Assembly: GCA_963790075.1 (NCBI GenBank)
Contig: CAWBNG010000004.1
Location: 248,001 to 312,000 of the forward strand
Reading direction: 5' to 3'
Source: CAYOUV01 sp963790075
GTDB lineage: Bacteria; Chloroflexota; Anaerolineae; Anaerolineales; Villigracilaceae
DNA length: 64,000 nucleotides
Positions 49,900 through 59,354 of this stretch are shown here, one piece after another. Made by a program: the position numbers and the translations under genes. The notes under the pieces were generated by a model. It was not told where the DNA came from. It saw nothing but the letters and a program-made list of their open reading frames with translations, and searched no databases. Each line of letters starts with the position of its first letter. The stretch's first letter is position 1.

Positions 49900-51987
49900 A
49901 TGAGCCGAAGACTGTACTTGAACCTGTTTACAATTGTTATTTTGTTGGGAAGTCTGCTCGCTGCCTGCGGGCCAGAAGCTGGATTGGTCCCGGACGTCTA
50001 CCTATCGCCAGGCGGCGACAATTCCATGAATTGCCAGACCGCGGCCACAGCCTGCGCGACCTTCGCGCGAGCCCTGCCCCTGGTCGAGCGCGGCGGTACG
50101 GTCCACCTGGCATCCGGCAGCTACCAGCCCGATCAGGTCGTGATCCAAAAGCTGGTGACCGTGGCAGGCGCAAGGCGCGGTGCGACCATCCTGTACGCCA
50201 CTCCCGGCCGGAGGTCGATCTTCGAAGTGCGTTCGTGGCTGCTACTCAGCGGCGTGACCCTCTCCGGCGAACGGCTGACAGGCGATGGCGCTTTTTGGGG
50301 GATCCATCAGCAAGATGGCTCGCTGGTCAGTGTCATTGATTGCGCTATCCAGGATTACACGGGGATTAATTCGGTCGGTATCTCCAATGATGGCGGTATG
50401 CTGGTGGTCGAGAATACCCAGTTTACCAACAACTACACAGCCATCGAAAATGCCAATTTACACGGTTCGCGCACCCATATATCTGCCAGTCAATTCAATG
50501 GAAATACGGAAGGATTTCATAACGGGTGGACAGGCTACGCGATCATCGACGACGACACCGAGTTCAGGGATAATTACAGAGGAGCCGGCAACCAGGGTAT
50601 CCTGCGCATCAGCGACACCAATTTCTCGGGCAGCAGGCATACAGGTATCGCAAATGTTGGTTCCATTGATAGTTTGCTGGTCCTCACCCGCGTCTACATC
50701 AACGGCTCGGTGGAATGGGGCGTGCGAAATGATGTGGGACATTTGACGATCAATGCTTCGGATCTGGCCGGCAATCCCGGGACGGCGATTTCGATTACCA
50801 GAGGGAGCCTTGAAGTAATTCGCAGTCTTATCCATGAAAATGGTAACGGGATTTTGATCGGTAACTTTCCGGCTGAAGGTAGGAAAAATATCTCGGTCCG
50901 GGTCACCCAAACCGCGATTGTGCGCAACCAAAAGTATGGGATTGCCAGTTCAGTCGTGACCGGGCCGATCTACCTGCAAAACGTGACTGTCAGCAGCAAC
51001 AACCTCTCGTGGACAGTGGGCCATGGCATCAGCTTGTTAGACGGCGGAAATCTAACGGTCGAAGATTCGTCCATCGTGCACAACCAGGGCGCTGGCATCA
51101 TAGTATCCGGCGGCACTTCGACGGTTGACATCCGTCGTTCGGTGGTGGCGGACAATACCGGCGGGCAGTGCGAAGGCTCGGCTTTGCCGTTTGCGATCGA
51201 TAATCCCGTGTATGCCTGCGCTGAGGAACTCACCTTGGGGATGCTGCACATAGGCGACTTGACGTACGAAGGTGGGACGTTCGTGCACCCGCTGCTGGAC
51301 GGCAGCCCGCTGATCGACACAGCCGCCCCGGGCTGCCCGGGCGTGGACCAGCGCAACGCAGCGCGTCCGGTCGGGGGCGGCTGCGATATCGGAGCCTACG
51401 AGTACCAGTTTGCCTTGACCGCGGGCGAGGGGACACAGGGCATCATCCCGCTACCGACCGAGACGCCCGAGTCACAGCCCAACCCTGACCTGACCTTCAC
51501 GACCGACACGAACTGCCGCAGGGGGCCGGGGACCAATTACACTGTCCTGACCAACGTGTCACGAGGAACGACGGTCAGCGCTGAAGGTCGCAATGAAGAT
51601 AGTTCCTGGTGGTATATCCGGCCGTCAGATACGCAACCGGCCTGTTGGGTGGCGGATTCGACGGTGGACAAACAGGGCTCACCCGAAGGGGTGCCGGTGA
51701 TGGTCGGACCGCAGCTGCCGGACCCGCCGGAAGGCTTCGATGCGGTCCCGGTGTGCGACACGAAAGCCAAGACTTACATCGTCAAGCTGAATTGGATCGG
51801 GCAGGCGGGAGCGACGGGTTACCGGCTGTATCGTAACGGGCAGGTGCTGGCGCAGGTGAATGCAAACACGACCAGTTACAAGGATAGTCCTTCGGTTGGC
51901 GGGCAGGGATTCAGCTATGGGATCGAATCCATCGGCACGGACGGTGTTTCCACCCTGATTGGGCTGAGCGTGCCGGCCTGCGAGTGA
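49900..51987 (+). CDS. Beta-helix lipoprotein with SH3b and Fn3-like tail (paralog 2 of 3)
   Basis: 695 residues from ATG 49900 (MSRRLYLNLFTIVILLGSLL then AACGPEAG). An ATG at 49888 is in frame, but the GGAG lies directly against it; the 49900 start also equalises length and signal peptide with paralog 1. Domain order is the same: beta-helix, PTETPESQPN linker, SH3b (CRRGPGTNYTVLTNVSRGTT) and Fn3-like tail. The stretch around 51290-51530 is almost identical in DNA to 49175-49410 of paralog 1, and the tail is almost identical to paralog 3, showing recombination among copies. Confidence 0.8.
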   Translation: MSRRLYLNLFTIVILLGSLLAACGPEAGLVPDVYLSPGGDNSMNCQTAATACATFARALPLVERGGTVHLASGSYQPDQVVIQKLVTVAGARRGATILYATPGRRSIFEVRSWLLLSGVTLSGERLTGDGAFWGIHQQDGSLVSVIDCAIQDYTGINSVGISNDGGMLVVENTQFTNNYTAIENANLHGSRTHISASQFNGNTEGFHNGWTGYAIIDDDTEFRDNYRGAGNQGILRISDTNFSGSRHTGIANVGSIDSLLVLTRVYINGSVEWGVRNDVGHLTINASDLAGNPGTAISITRGSLEVIRSLIHENGNGILIGNFPAEGRKNISVRVTQTAIVRNQKYGIASSVVTGPIYLQNVTVSSNNLSWTVGHGISLLDGGNLTVEDSSIVHNQGAGIIVSGGTSTVDIRRSVVADNTGGQCEGSALPFAIDNPVYACAEELTLGMLHIGDLTYEGGTFVHPLLDGSPLIDTAAPGCPGVDQRNAARPVGGGCDIGAYEYQFALTAGEGTQGIIPLPTETPESQPNPDLTFTTDTNCRRGPGTNYTVLTNVSRGTTVSAEGRNEDSSWWYIRPSDTQPACWVADSTVDKQGSPEGVPVMVGPQLPDPPEGFDAVPVCDTKAKTYIVKLNWIGQAGATGYRLYRNGQVLAQVNANTTSYKDSPSVGGQGFSYGIESIGTDGVSTLIGLSVPACE

Positions 51988-52014
51988 ACAGTCATTCGAA
52001 AGGACAAACTGAAG

Positions 52015-53949
52015 ATGCCAAAAAAGAGGTTAATACTATTGTTCGTTTTTGCTTTTTTCTCCGGGCTGCAAGCCTGTACACTGCCAGACTATACGCCCAC
52101 TCCCCCGGGGCCGGCGGCCTGGCAGGTGGCTCCCGATGGGAATGACAGCAACGATTGCCACACACGGACGACTGCCTGCCTGACCGTGAATGGTGCCCTG
52201 GCAAAGGCCGCTTCCGGCGATACTATTGATATCGCCGCAGGCACCTATGTGAACCATGCCGAGGCGCCGCAGGTGGCAAGCCCTGTGGTCATTGATAAGT
52301 CAATCAACCTGGTCGGTGCGGGATCAGACGCGACAGTGCTGGATGGCGGCGGGATCACCACGGTCGTGCTGGTTTATGGGCCGGTGGTAGCCACGCTTCG
52401 TGACATGACCCTGACGAACGGTGGTTACAATCCCTCCAGCGTTCCAGGTGGGGGGCTGAAGGTCGGCAATATAGAAACCCGAGTTATCCTGACTAATATG
52501 ATCATCCGCAATAACCGTGCGCAAAGTGAGGCTTATGGGGGGGCGGGCATTCTTAATTTTGGCGACATATTGCTCTATAACGTGCGAGTAGAAGACAATC
52601 TTCTGGTTGTATCTGCTCCCCACACAGGTCAGGGTATGGGGGGAGGCATTTTCAATCTCGGGACGCTAAGGATGCAAGGAGGCACCATCCGTGGAAATCA
52701 GGTCCCGCGCTGGCGCGGAGGCGGTCTGGCCAATGGGAATCATGCGGACAAGCAGGTTAGTCTCTTTGACGTCTGGATTGACAATAACCAGGCGGGCGAT
52801 TTTGGTGGTGGCGTGTTGAACAACGGTGGTTCGATATCCATTCAGCGCTCGACGATCAGTCACAACCGCCCGGATGGGATTTACCACCTCGGTACGGGTT
52901 TGTTCGAGATGGAGAATAGCACCGTCAGTGGTAACTTAGAAACCGGAATCCAAGCATATGCGTCTATGACTCTCAACTTTATAACTGTCAGCGACAATCG
53001 TTTTGGGGTCCGTTGGTATCCACGAGGAACGGGTGATGCGCTCAATATTTCAAATTCGATTGTTGCCGGCAATCACGACTACTCGATGAATTCCAGTGCC
53101 TACTTATGGATCTGGAATAACCGATTCGATGGATATCACAACCTCTTTGGACCTTTTGAGGTGACTTCGGGGCCAGTTGCGACGATCAGCGATGCAGGAC
53201 TTGCGCCCCTGGGGGACTATGGCGGGAGTACGCTTACCCATGCGTTGCGTCCGGATAGCCCGGCCATCGATTTTGCTGGCAGTGAGTGTCCGATCAGCGA
53301 CCAGCGGTTCTTCCCTCGCCCGCGGCCTCTCCGCGGATTATGCGACTCCGGGGCTTTTGAGTTTGATCCCGAGCACGATTTGATCGCAGCTAGTCTGCCC
53401 GGAACTGTGGTGTTCGTTACAGTAACCCCGACACCCAAGCCGAATATCGATCTAACTGTGGACAAAAATACGAACTGCCGTAAGGGACCGGGGACGAACT
53501 ACACTGTCCTGACCAACGTGCCGCAAGGGACGACCGTCAGCGCAGAAGGCCGCAATGAAGACAGCTCCTGGTGGTATATCCAGCCGTCAGATACGCAACC
53601 GGCCTGTTGGGTGGCGGATTCGACGGTGGATAAACTGGGCTCGCCCGAAGGGGTGCCGGTGATGGTCGGGCCGGTTCTGCCGGACCCGCCGGAGGGTTTC
53701 GACGCGGTACCGGTGTGCGATACGAAAGCCAAGACCTATATCGTCAAGCTGAATTGGATCGGGCAGACTGGAGCGACGGGTTACCGGCTTTACCGCAACG
53801 GCCAGGTGCTGGCGCAGGTGAATGCGAACACGACCAGTTACAAGGATAGTCCCTCGGTTGGCGGGCAGGGGTTCACTTATGGGATCGAATCCATCGGCGC
53901 GGACGGGGCTTCGATCCGCGTGCCGCTGAGCGTACCAGCTTGCGGTTGA
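52015..53949 (+). CDS. Beta-helix lipoprotein with SH3b and Fn3-like tail (paralog 3 of 3)
   Basis: 644 residues, start preceded by AAAGGAC. The signal peptide ends SGLQAC, then WQVAPDGNDSNDCHTRTTAC opens the helix domain. The helix part is clearly diverged from the other two (VLDGGGITTVVLVYGPVVAT, NNGGSISIQRSTISHNRPDG), resembling CSLREA-type and Chlamydia-like polymorphic beta-helix families. The C-terminal 170 residues (SH3b CRKGPGTNYTVLTNVPQGTT and KLNWIGQTGATGYRLYRNGQ) are near-identical to paralog 2. So a diverse recognition part is joined to a conserved anchoring tail. Confidence 0.8.
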   Translation: MPKKRLILLFVFAFFSGLQACTLPDYTPTPPGPAAWQVAPDGNDSNDCHTRTTACLTVNGALAKAASGDTIDIAAGTYVNHAEAPQVASPVVIDKSINLVGAGSDATVLDGGGITTVVLVYGPVVATLRDMTLTNGGYNPSSVPGGGLKVGNIETRVILTNMIIRNNRAQSEAYGGAGILNFGDILLYNVRVEDNLLVVSAPHTGQGMGGGIFNLGTLRMQGGTIRGNQVPRWRGGGLANGNHADKQVSLFDVWIDNNQAGDFGGGVLNNGGSISIQRSTISHNRPDGIYHLGTGLFEMENSTVSGNLETGIQAYASMTLNFITVSDNRFGVRWYPRGTGDALNISNSIVAGNHDYSMNSSAYLWIWNNRFDGYHNLFGPFEVTSGPVATISDAGLAPLGDYGGSTLTHALRPDSPAIDFAGSECPISDQRFFPRPRPLRGLCDSGAFEFDPEHDLIAASLPGTVVFVTVTPTPKPNIDLTVDKNTNCRKGPGTNYTVLTNVPQGTTVSAEGRNEDSSWWYIQPSDTQPACWVADSTVDKLGSPEGVPVMVGPVLPDPPEGFDAVPVCDTKAKTYIVKLNWIGQTGATGYRLYRNGQVLAQVNANTTSYKDSPSVGGQGFTYGIESIGADGASIRVPLSVPACG

Positions 53950-54012
53950 GCAGAATCGGCTGAATGGGTGCGTGAGGCTGTGAGAACAAATCGGAATTGA
54001 GTTTGCGTTATA

Positions 54013-54468
54013 TCACTCACCCTCAGCCGGCAACCTCGTCATCTCCTTTGTGACGAAAGTTTTTATGACCCCTTCTTCCTCATATGTTTGATGGAAGCTC
54101 CATTTGCTATCTTCGGGATGCCAGATAAAGGTGTTAAAGAGTTCGGTCTGTCCATACTCGAATAAAAATGGAAGGGTGTTGCCAACGCGCTTTCCAAGAC
54201 CCACGACACACTTTAATGGGACTTCAGTCGTGTCGAGCAGGTGCATGACAAAGGTCTGGTCATTCTCGTTATACCCGAGATGGTAAACCGCTTCGTATTT
54301 GTGGGTTGGATTGTCCCGCGGCGTAACAGACTGTGCATACATCCATAGGAAAGTGTTGCCCAGTACCCACCTGGCTGTCACCAGCTGACGGAGTTCGACT
54401 TCCCTCATTTTTCCGGTCAGCATCCATTGACCAACTAGGTGGTTCAAGAAATCGTGATGGTCATCCAT
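54013..54468 (-). CDS. DUF1579-like protein
   Basis: 151 residues from the ATG at 54466-54468 with AGAGGTG upstream; longer in-frame starts lack protein-like sequence. MDDHHDFLNHLVGQWMLTGK then ARWVLGNTFLWMYAQSVTPR, HKYEAVYHLGYNENDQTFVM and WSFHQTYEEEGVIKTFVTKE match the lipocalin-like DUF1579 pattern (a small beta-barrel). Function unknown, cytoplasmic. It stands alone between the beta-helix trio and an oppositely directed small gene. Confidence 0.72.
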   Translation of the reverse strand: MDDHHDFLNHLVGQWMLTGKMREVELRQLVTARWVLGNTFLWMYAQSVTPRDNPTHKYEAVYHLGYNENDQTFVMHLLDTTEVPLKCVVGLGKRVGNTLPFLFEYGQTELFNTFIWHPEDSKWSFHQTYEEEGVIKTFVTKEMTRLPAEGE

Positions 54469-54638
54469 GGTTGCACCTCTGCTTCGCGCTTCGAATCTCC
54501 TTGAAATCATATTGTAATTCAGATCAGAAGAGTGTATTTTTAAACTGCTGACCCTTTCAGCCAATCCGCGCCGGGGGAACATACCAGTACACTTCATCGC
54601 GCGGCGCCGCGATGTCCCAGGAATTTAAGGAGGAAAAT

Positions 54639-55052
54639 ATGTTGAGGTTGTTTTGCTGTAAATCTGCCCAATACGTTGAGTTGATCAGTAATCAAGTCAT
54701 CACCGCACCTTCCCAACCCTTCGGCCCGGGATACGATGTGCTCTTCGATTCCGAAATCCCGGTCATCGGGTGGAAGGAGGTGCGGGTCTGGGTGCACGTC
54801 TTCGTCGAGAATTACGAAACCACACCTGTCACGAGCGCCACCAAGCTGGAACTGCGCTTCATGCACAACTTTGTCGGTGCCAACTCCTTCGATTACGAGA
54901 AGGTGACCCTGCCTTATAACAACGTGACTTCATACATCAACGGCTATTCCATCCAGCCGATCATTGGCTCCAAGTTGCGCCTGCTCTGTCACCCGATCAA
55001 CCTGCCCGCCGGTCCTTACCGCGTCTCGGTCACCTACTTGCTGGTCCGCTAA
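54639..55052 (+). CDS. Hypothetical beta-rich protein
   Basis: 137 residues with an ideal AAGGAGG upstream of ATG 54639. The sequence (VRVWVHVFVENYETTPVTSA then LELRFMHNFVGANSFDYEKV and GPYRVSVTYLLVR) predicts a single beta-sandwich; two adjacent cysteines (FCCKSAQ) are near the N-terminus. No family is recognised. Its last 4 bp overlap the end of the convergent methyltransferase gene. Confidence 0.65.
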   Translation: MLRLFCCKSAQYVELISNQVITAPSQPFGPGYDVLFDSEIPVIGWKEVRVWVHVFVENYETTPVTSATKLELRFMHNFVGANSFDYEKVTLPYNNVTSYINGYSIQPIIGSKLRLLCHPINLPAGPYRVSVTYLLVR

Positions 55053-56173
55053 AGAGCATAAACCTGCCCGGCGAACAGGCGCAACAGCTGCTCGCCGGCC
55101 GGGCTTTCCAGGGTCCGGTTGACCTCTTCGGAAGCGAACCAGCCCGGAGCATCCGCCCGGCGGCGCAGCGTCAACGCGCCGAGCGCCAAGCGTTCGATGT
55201 GCCGAGACCGGTACCAGCGCAGCCACTTTTGCCGGGTCTTTTGTGCAGCCTGCGGATCGTTCCGCGCCAGGAGTTTAAGCCACAGGTCGGCGTAAGCAGC
55301 CGGTCCTTTGGATCCGTTGTAGATCAAACAGGCGTCTACTGGACTGTTTTCGAGCGCGCGGCGGATGGGCTCAGACCAGTCCTGGTCCGTCCCGTGAACC
55401 CAATTGAGCAGCAGCTGGGCAAACCCACCTAAGTTTAGGACAGCCGGGAGCTGTTCGAGCCATGTCTGCAAGCTGGCCCGGTCGGCACTGCGGTAGCGCC
55501 GCCGTTTTTCGGGGCTGATCACGTAGGGCAGGTTGGCGAGGATTAGGTCGAAGCCTTCACCCTGGACCGGTTCGAAGTAACTGCCAAGGCGCGTTTCGAT
55601 GTTCTCCAAGCCATTCATCCCGGCGTTGAGACGCGTCAGCGCCAGCGCGCGTGAGTTGATATCTGTGGCGATGACTTGTTCGCTGTGGCGCGCCGCCAGC
55701 AGGGCTTGCAGCCCGCAGCCGCAGCCCAGGTCAAGCGTCCGCGCAGCCGGCCGGCGGATGGTCAGCAGCGCCAGGTATTTGCCCGCCGGGCCGACCGGCA
55801 GCACAAAGTCCGGGTCGGATTCCCAGCCGACGAAATCCGAAAAGAAGATCAGGCCTGCGTACTGCTGGGCCTGGAAGCGCGCCCTGACCCGGTCCTGCCT
55901 TATTTCCAGCAAACCACTTTCGAGTAGCAGGTCCCGCGCAGCTGGACCCAGGCTCTGACAGGCCAGGTCTGACTCGAGCTCAAGGCCGCGCACGAATATG
56001 CTCGTCAGCACGTCAGGCATGTCCGCCTCGGAAGCTGCAGGCTGCCCGGTAAAGCCCGGTGTAGCGAAAATCCCATGCAGCGCTTCCAGAGCAGCCGGGG
56101 TCGGGTTTGGAACAGGAGGCACGCGCCCTTTAGGGGCTAGCAGGACGCGTGCTATCAGATCGGGGATTTTCAC
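55049..56173 (-). CDS. Class I SAM-dependent methyltransferase, HemK/RsmC-like
   Basis: 374 residues. The SAM domain (about 160-310) has RTLDLGCGCGLQALLAARHS (motif I), VIATDINSRALALTRLNAGM (motif II) and DLILANLPYVISPEKRRRYR (motif IV, NLPY, the N6-type amino methyltransferase motif). An N-terminal about 140-residue segment (APKGRVPPVPNPTPAALEAL, DLACQSLGPAARDLLLESG) is a family extension. NPPY-type enzymes methylate glutamine side chains or exocyclic amines of nucleobases; NLPY occurs in protein glutamine and rRNA methyltransferases. The substrate is not certain. Confidence 0.78.
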   Translation of the reverse strand: MKIPDLIARVLLAPKGRVPPVPNPTPAALEALHGIFATPGFTGQPAASEADMPDVLTSIFVRGLELESDLACQSLGPAARDLLLESGLLEIRQDRVRARFQAQQYAGLIFFSDFVGWESDPDFVLPVGPAGKYLALLTIRRPAARTLDLGCGCGLQALLAARHSEQVIATDINSRALALTRLNAGMNGLENIETRLGSYFEPVQGEGFDLILANLPYVISPEKRRRYRSADRASLQTWLEQLPAVLNLGGFAQLLLNWVHGTDQDWSEPIRRALENSPVDACLIYNGSKGPAAYADLWLKLLARNDPQAAQKTRQKWLRWYRSRHIERLALGALTLRRRADAPGWFASEEVNRTLESPAGEQLLRLFAGQVYAL

Positions 56174-56192
56174 ACGTTGAACCCTGGTGCAG

Positions 56193-57104
56193 CTATTCTT
56201 TCATGAACTGCCCGCCGCCATCATCTGGCGGGCCAGGCGGCTTGTTTCCTGGCCCGGAGGGTTTGACCGAGCCGTCACCCATTTCGATCTTGCCGAATTG
56301 GCTGGCAGCGTCCGAGGGCGGGCCAGGCGGTCTGACCGAGCCATCCCCGAACTCGATCTTGGCGAATTGGTCGGAGCCATCACCCATTTCGATTTTAGCG
56401 AACTGGTCGGAGCCGTCACCCATCTCGATCTTGGCGAACTGGTCGGCGGCGTCCCAGGGCGGTCCGGGCGGCCGGTTGGGATTCGGGGGTTTGTTCGGGC
56501 TGGGTGGTTTGTTAGGGCTCGGGGGATGGATACCTCTGACCACGATGATCAGCGCCCCGGCCAGCAAGGCGATCAAGACCGCTGGCAACAGCCATCCGGG
56601 TGTGCCGGAGGTCGAACTCGGGCCTGGGTTTTGAACGGCCGGTAGCGCACGTGCATTGATTCCACCGGTACCGCCGCCGTCCGCGTTTGGCAGGCTGGCT
56701 GGGACCAGGGTCGGAGTCGCGGTGCAGATCTGACCGGTCAACTCCGAAAGGCAGGTGGGGGGCGGCGGACAATTTTCCCTGGCCATCCGAACCGGATCAT
56801 TCCACCAGGCAGGCGGGCACTGGGTGGGCTTGCGATCTGGCAGATAAGTGGGGGTCGGCGTTGAGGTAAGTGTCGAGGTCGGGGTGGCGGTCGAAGTCGG
56901 AGTGGAAGTAGCTTTGGGTGGAGGCGGTGGGGGCGGGGTCTTGGTCGGTTTTTTCTTGCCTCCGCCTCCGCCGGAGGGCGGGCAGGCCGGTTGACCGGGT
57001 AAGCCGCAGCTTTGAGCCTGGACGGACTGCGGGACATAAACTGAAGCGGCCCCCACCAGGCAGATTGCCAGGAAAAGGGCCAAAGTGAACTTACGCGCGT
57101 TCAT
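56193..57104 (-). CDS. Secreted proline-rich single-pass protein with QFAKIEMGDG repeats
   Basis: 303 residues. The signal peptide ends SVQAQ; a GGGGGKKKPTKTPPPPPPP stretch and a TPTSTATPTST linker follow, then a small cysteine-containing segment (CPPAWWNDPVRMARENCPPP). One membrane helix (GWLLPAVLIALLAGALIIVV) separates it from a C-terminal tail. The tail has PSPNKPPSPNKPP repeats and then the units SDQFAKIEMGDGSDQFAKIE, with at least four copies of QF(A/G)KIE(M/F)GDGS. The tail should be cytoplasmic. No family is recognised; the repeats could be a binding array. Confidence 0.7.
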   Translation of the reverse strand: MNARKFTLALFLAICLVGAASVYVPQSVQAQSCGLPGQPACPPSGGGGGKKKPTKTPPPPPPPKATSTPTSTATPTSTLTSTPTPTYLPDRKPTQCPPAWWNDPVRMARENCPPPPTCLSELTGQICTATPTLVPASLPNADGGGTGGINARALPAVQNPGPSSTSGTPGWLLPAVLIALLAGALIIVVRGIHPPSPNKPPSPNKPPNPNRPPGPPWDAADQFAKIEMGDGSDQFAKIEMGDGSDQFAKIEFGDGSVRPPGPPSDAASQFGKIEMGDGSVKPSGPGNKPPGPPDDGGGQFMKE

Positions 57105-57222
57105 GCTACACTCCTAAAAGTTGACAGACCAGATACGGTTAAAGTTGAACAAATCTATGTTACTCCGTTTGAACCGAATGTCAATAGGCATTCCTGACCG
57201 AGGCCAGTACCTTTAAAGTACC

Positions 57223-57248
57223 AACCGGCAGGCCTGCGCCTGCCGGTT
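57223..57248. repeat. REP-like palindrome, copy 2, terminator-like
   Basis: AACCGGCAGGC/GCCTGCCGGTT (11-bp perfect stem, 4-base loop). Its central 18 bases are identical to 39925-39942. It lies 27 bp past the end of the leftward glycosyltransferase gene and may terminate it. Confidence 0.6.
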
Positions 57249-57274
57249 ATAACAATCGAGTGAGCCCGTGGGGA

Positions 57275-58498
57275 TCAATTTTTTACTTTGGCGAAAAGCA
57301 CTTGCTCGTGCAGTTCGGACAGGGCGTCGCCGGCCAGCAGGGCTTCGTAAAGTAGCTCGTATTTGAGCAGGGTATTGTCCAGCCCGTGATACTTGGCCCG
57401 TTTCAGACTGGCCTGGCCCATTTCGGCCCAGCGTTCGGGATGGTCGGCCAGCAGGGCTATGCAACGGGCAGCGTCGGCCGGGTCGCTCGGGCGGAACAGG
57501 TAGCCGTTGACGCCCGGCGTGACCAGCTCCGGTAAGGCGACCGCATCCGCTAGAAGCACCGGACGAGCCGAGGCCATGGCCTCCAGCGAGGCCAGACTGA
57601 GCAGTTCGGCTTCGCTCGGCATGGTGAAGATATCGACGCTGTTCAGCAACACATGCAAGTCTTCGTTGGGTACGAAACCGGTGAAGTGCACCCGCTCGCC
57701 CAACTGCAGGGATGCGGCCAGCGCCTTGAGTTCTTCCATGGCGGAACCACGCCCAGCGATCGCCAGTTGGATGTCATCCCGCTCGAGCAGGCTCAGGGCA
57801 TGCAGCAGCACGTCGATCTTCTTCTCGCCGTCCACGCGGCCGACGAACAGGAAGATCGTTCGCTTGGGATCCAGGCCGTAACGCGCGCGGCAGGCCGTTC
57901 GGTCCGCGTTGAGATCGGGGTGGAAGCGCTTCAGGTCGATCCCGCACGAGACGGGGAAGATCGGCACGCGCAGACCCTGCATTCGCACCAGGTCCGCCGC
58001 GCGCTGGGATTGGGCGGTCGCCACGTCGACCCGATTGTAAGTGTCCAGCATCCAGCGCCACAGGATCCAGTCATAAACTGGCTTGATCCTGGACAGTCCC
58101 GGCACATACGGCGCCAGGTTCTCGGGCATGAAATGATTGGTGGCAGCCACCTTGATGCCGTGCCGGCGCGCCTCACGCAGGACTACCCGGCTGAGCGGAT
58201 AGTGATCCTGGATGTGCACGATCTCAGGCTTGAATTCATCGAACAGCTTGCGGACCGCATGGCCTGGGAAGGGGGAAAAGAAGGCGTCGGCGTGCCACAA
58301 CCCCAGACCGAGCGAATGCACGGCCGCCATCTGCACGCCCTTACGCTCGCGGCGGTAAGCGCGGCCTTCGTCGGAGGGGAAGACCATCAGGACCTGATGC
58401 CCGTGTTTGGCCAGGCCTTCGGCCAGGTTGACTGTAAAAATCGACTGCCCGTTCAAGGCAGGGTAATAGGTTGTACCTGCAATTAATATTCGCATCAC
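57275..58498 (-). CDS. GT4 family glycosyltransferase
   Basis: 407 residues. The N-terminal donor/acceptor half opens MMRILIAGTTYYPALNGQSI with FTVNLAEGLAKHGHQVLMVF; HIQDHYPLSRVVLREARRHG and VAATNHFMPENLAPYV follow. The C-terminal half has FLFVGRVDGEKKIDVLLHAL, VHFTGFVPNEDLHVLLNSVD and the EAELLSLASLEAMASARPVL then LADAVALPELV motif, i.e. the E-x7-E of GT4 (GT-B fold). It transfers a sugar from an NDP-sugar, probably to a lipid acceptor. The DedA gene lies 11 bp upstream, so they form one unit. Confidence 0.85.
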   Translation of the reverse strand: MMRILIAGTTYYPALNGQSIFTVNLAEGLAKHGHQVLMVFPSDEGRAYRRERKGVQMAAVHSLGLGLWHADAFFSPFPGHAVRKLFDEFKPEIVHIQDHYPLSRVVLREARRHGIKVAATNHFMPENLAPYVPGLSRIKPVYDWILWRWMLDTYNRVDVATAQSQRAADLVRMQGLRVPIFPVSCGIDLKRFHPDLNADRTACRARYGLDPKRTIFLFVGRVDGEKKIDVLLHALSLLERDDIQLAIAGRGSAMEELKALAASLQLGERVHFTGFVPNEDLHVLLNSVDIFTMPSEAELLSLASLEAMASARPVLLADAVALPELVTPGVNGYLFRPSDPADAARCIALLADHPERWAEMGQASLKRAKYHGLDNTLLKYELLYEALLAGDALSELHEQVLFAKVKN

Positions 58499-58509
58499 AT
58501 TATTCCTTT

Positions 58510-59157
58510 TTATTGACCACTATCCAGATCCAATTCCGTATTTTGACGACTGCGTTTTTTTAGCCAGCGGCGCCCCCAAAACAGCAGCAAAGCCACAAAT
58601 ACGATCGAGCCGGTCAGCACGGCATACTCAATTCCGCGCTCCACACGTTTCATAGCCTCGGTGGTGTAGTAGCCAATCACCACCAGCGAGCCGGTCCAGA
58701 TTATCTCGGCTCCGAATACAGCTGGGAACCAGCGCCGCCAGGGTGCTTTGACCAATCCAGCAGCCACCAGCGAGGGGATCACAAAGCTGACGGTCAGCTT
58801 GGCCAGGAACAGGAATTTGGTTGTGTGTTCCAGCATGCCTACTTCCAGGCGTTCCAACATATCCCGCCGAATGCCAAGGCGGCGTCCGAAGCGGAAAAGC
58901 CACTCGATGCGGCCCATGTAGCCCATTAAATACCAGAGTGAATCGGCGGTCAGGTTGCCGGCAGAAGCCGCAAAGAAGACCGGTATGGGACGCATAAAAC
59001 CGGCCGAAGCCGCCGCAGCGCCCAACAGGGTGGCAATTGGACCCTCAACCGCTACCAGCACTGCCAGCAGCAGATATGTCCAGGTCCCCAATTCTGGTAG
59101 CTGGAAGAGGCTCTGTGAGGGGGTTAGATTTTGAATGATGGCGATCAAATCTGACAA
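58510..59157 (-). CDS. DedA family membrane protein
   Basis: 215 residues with the start at the ATG 59155-59157. Family features are the re-entrant region LVAVEGPIATLLGAAAASAG then FMRPIPVFFAASAGNLTADS, LWYLMGYMGRIEWLFRFGRR, and the second amphipathic region FLAKLTVSFVIPSLVAAGLV then KAPWRRWFPAVFGAEIIWTG. DedA proteins flip phospholipids or undecaprenyl phosphate across the membrane. A basic tail (RRWLKKRSRQ) ends the protein. Coupling to a glycosyltransferase gene 11 bp downstream is consistent with a lipid-linked glycan step. Confidence 0.85.
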   Translation of the reverse strand: MSDLIAIIQNLTPSQSLFQLPELGTWTYLLLAVLVAVEGPIATLLGAAAASAGFMRPIPVFFAASAGNLTADSLWYLMGYMGRIEWLFRFGRRLGIRRDMLERLEVGMLEHTTKFLFLAKLTVSFVIPSLVAAGLVKAPWRRWFPAVFGAEIIWTGSLVVIGYYTTEAMKRVERGIEYAVLTGSIVFVALLLFWGRRWLKKRSRQNTELDLDSGQ

Positions 59158-59354
59158 GGTTCACCATGTTCTTGATTTATTTCCCGGACGGGTATTCGTC
59201 CAGGGCACATTCGTGCCGTTGCGCACAATCCGATTGTACGCCCAAACCGGCCACAAAAAACAATCTGCTGGCAACAGTTAGGTTACCATAGATAAATTAA
59301 ACTCTGATGAATACGGCTTATTGGATTTTGGGACGCAAATGATTGAACGAGCGG

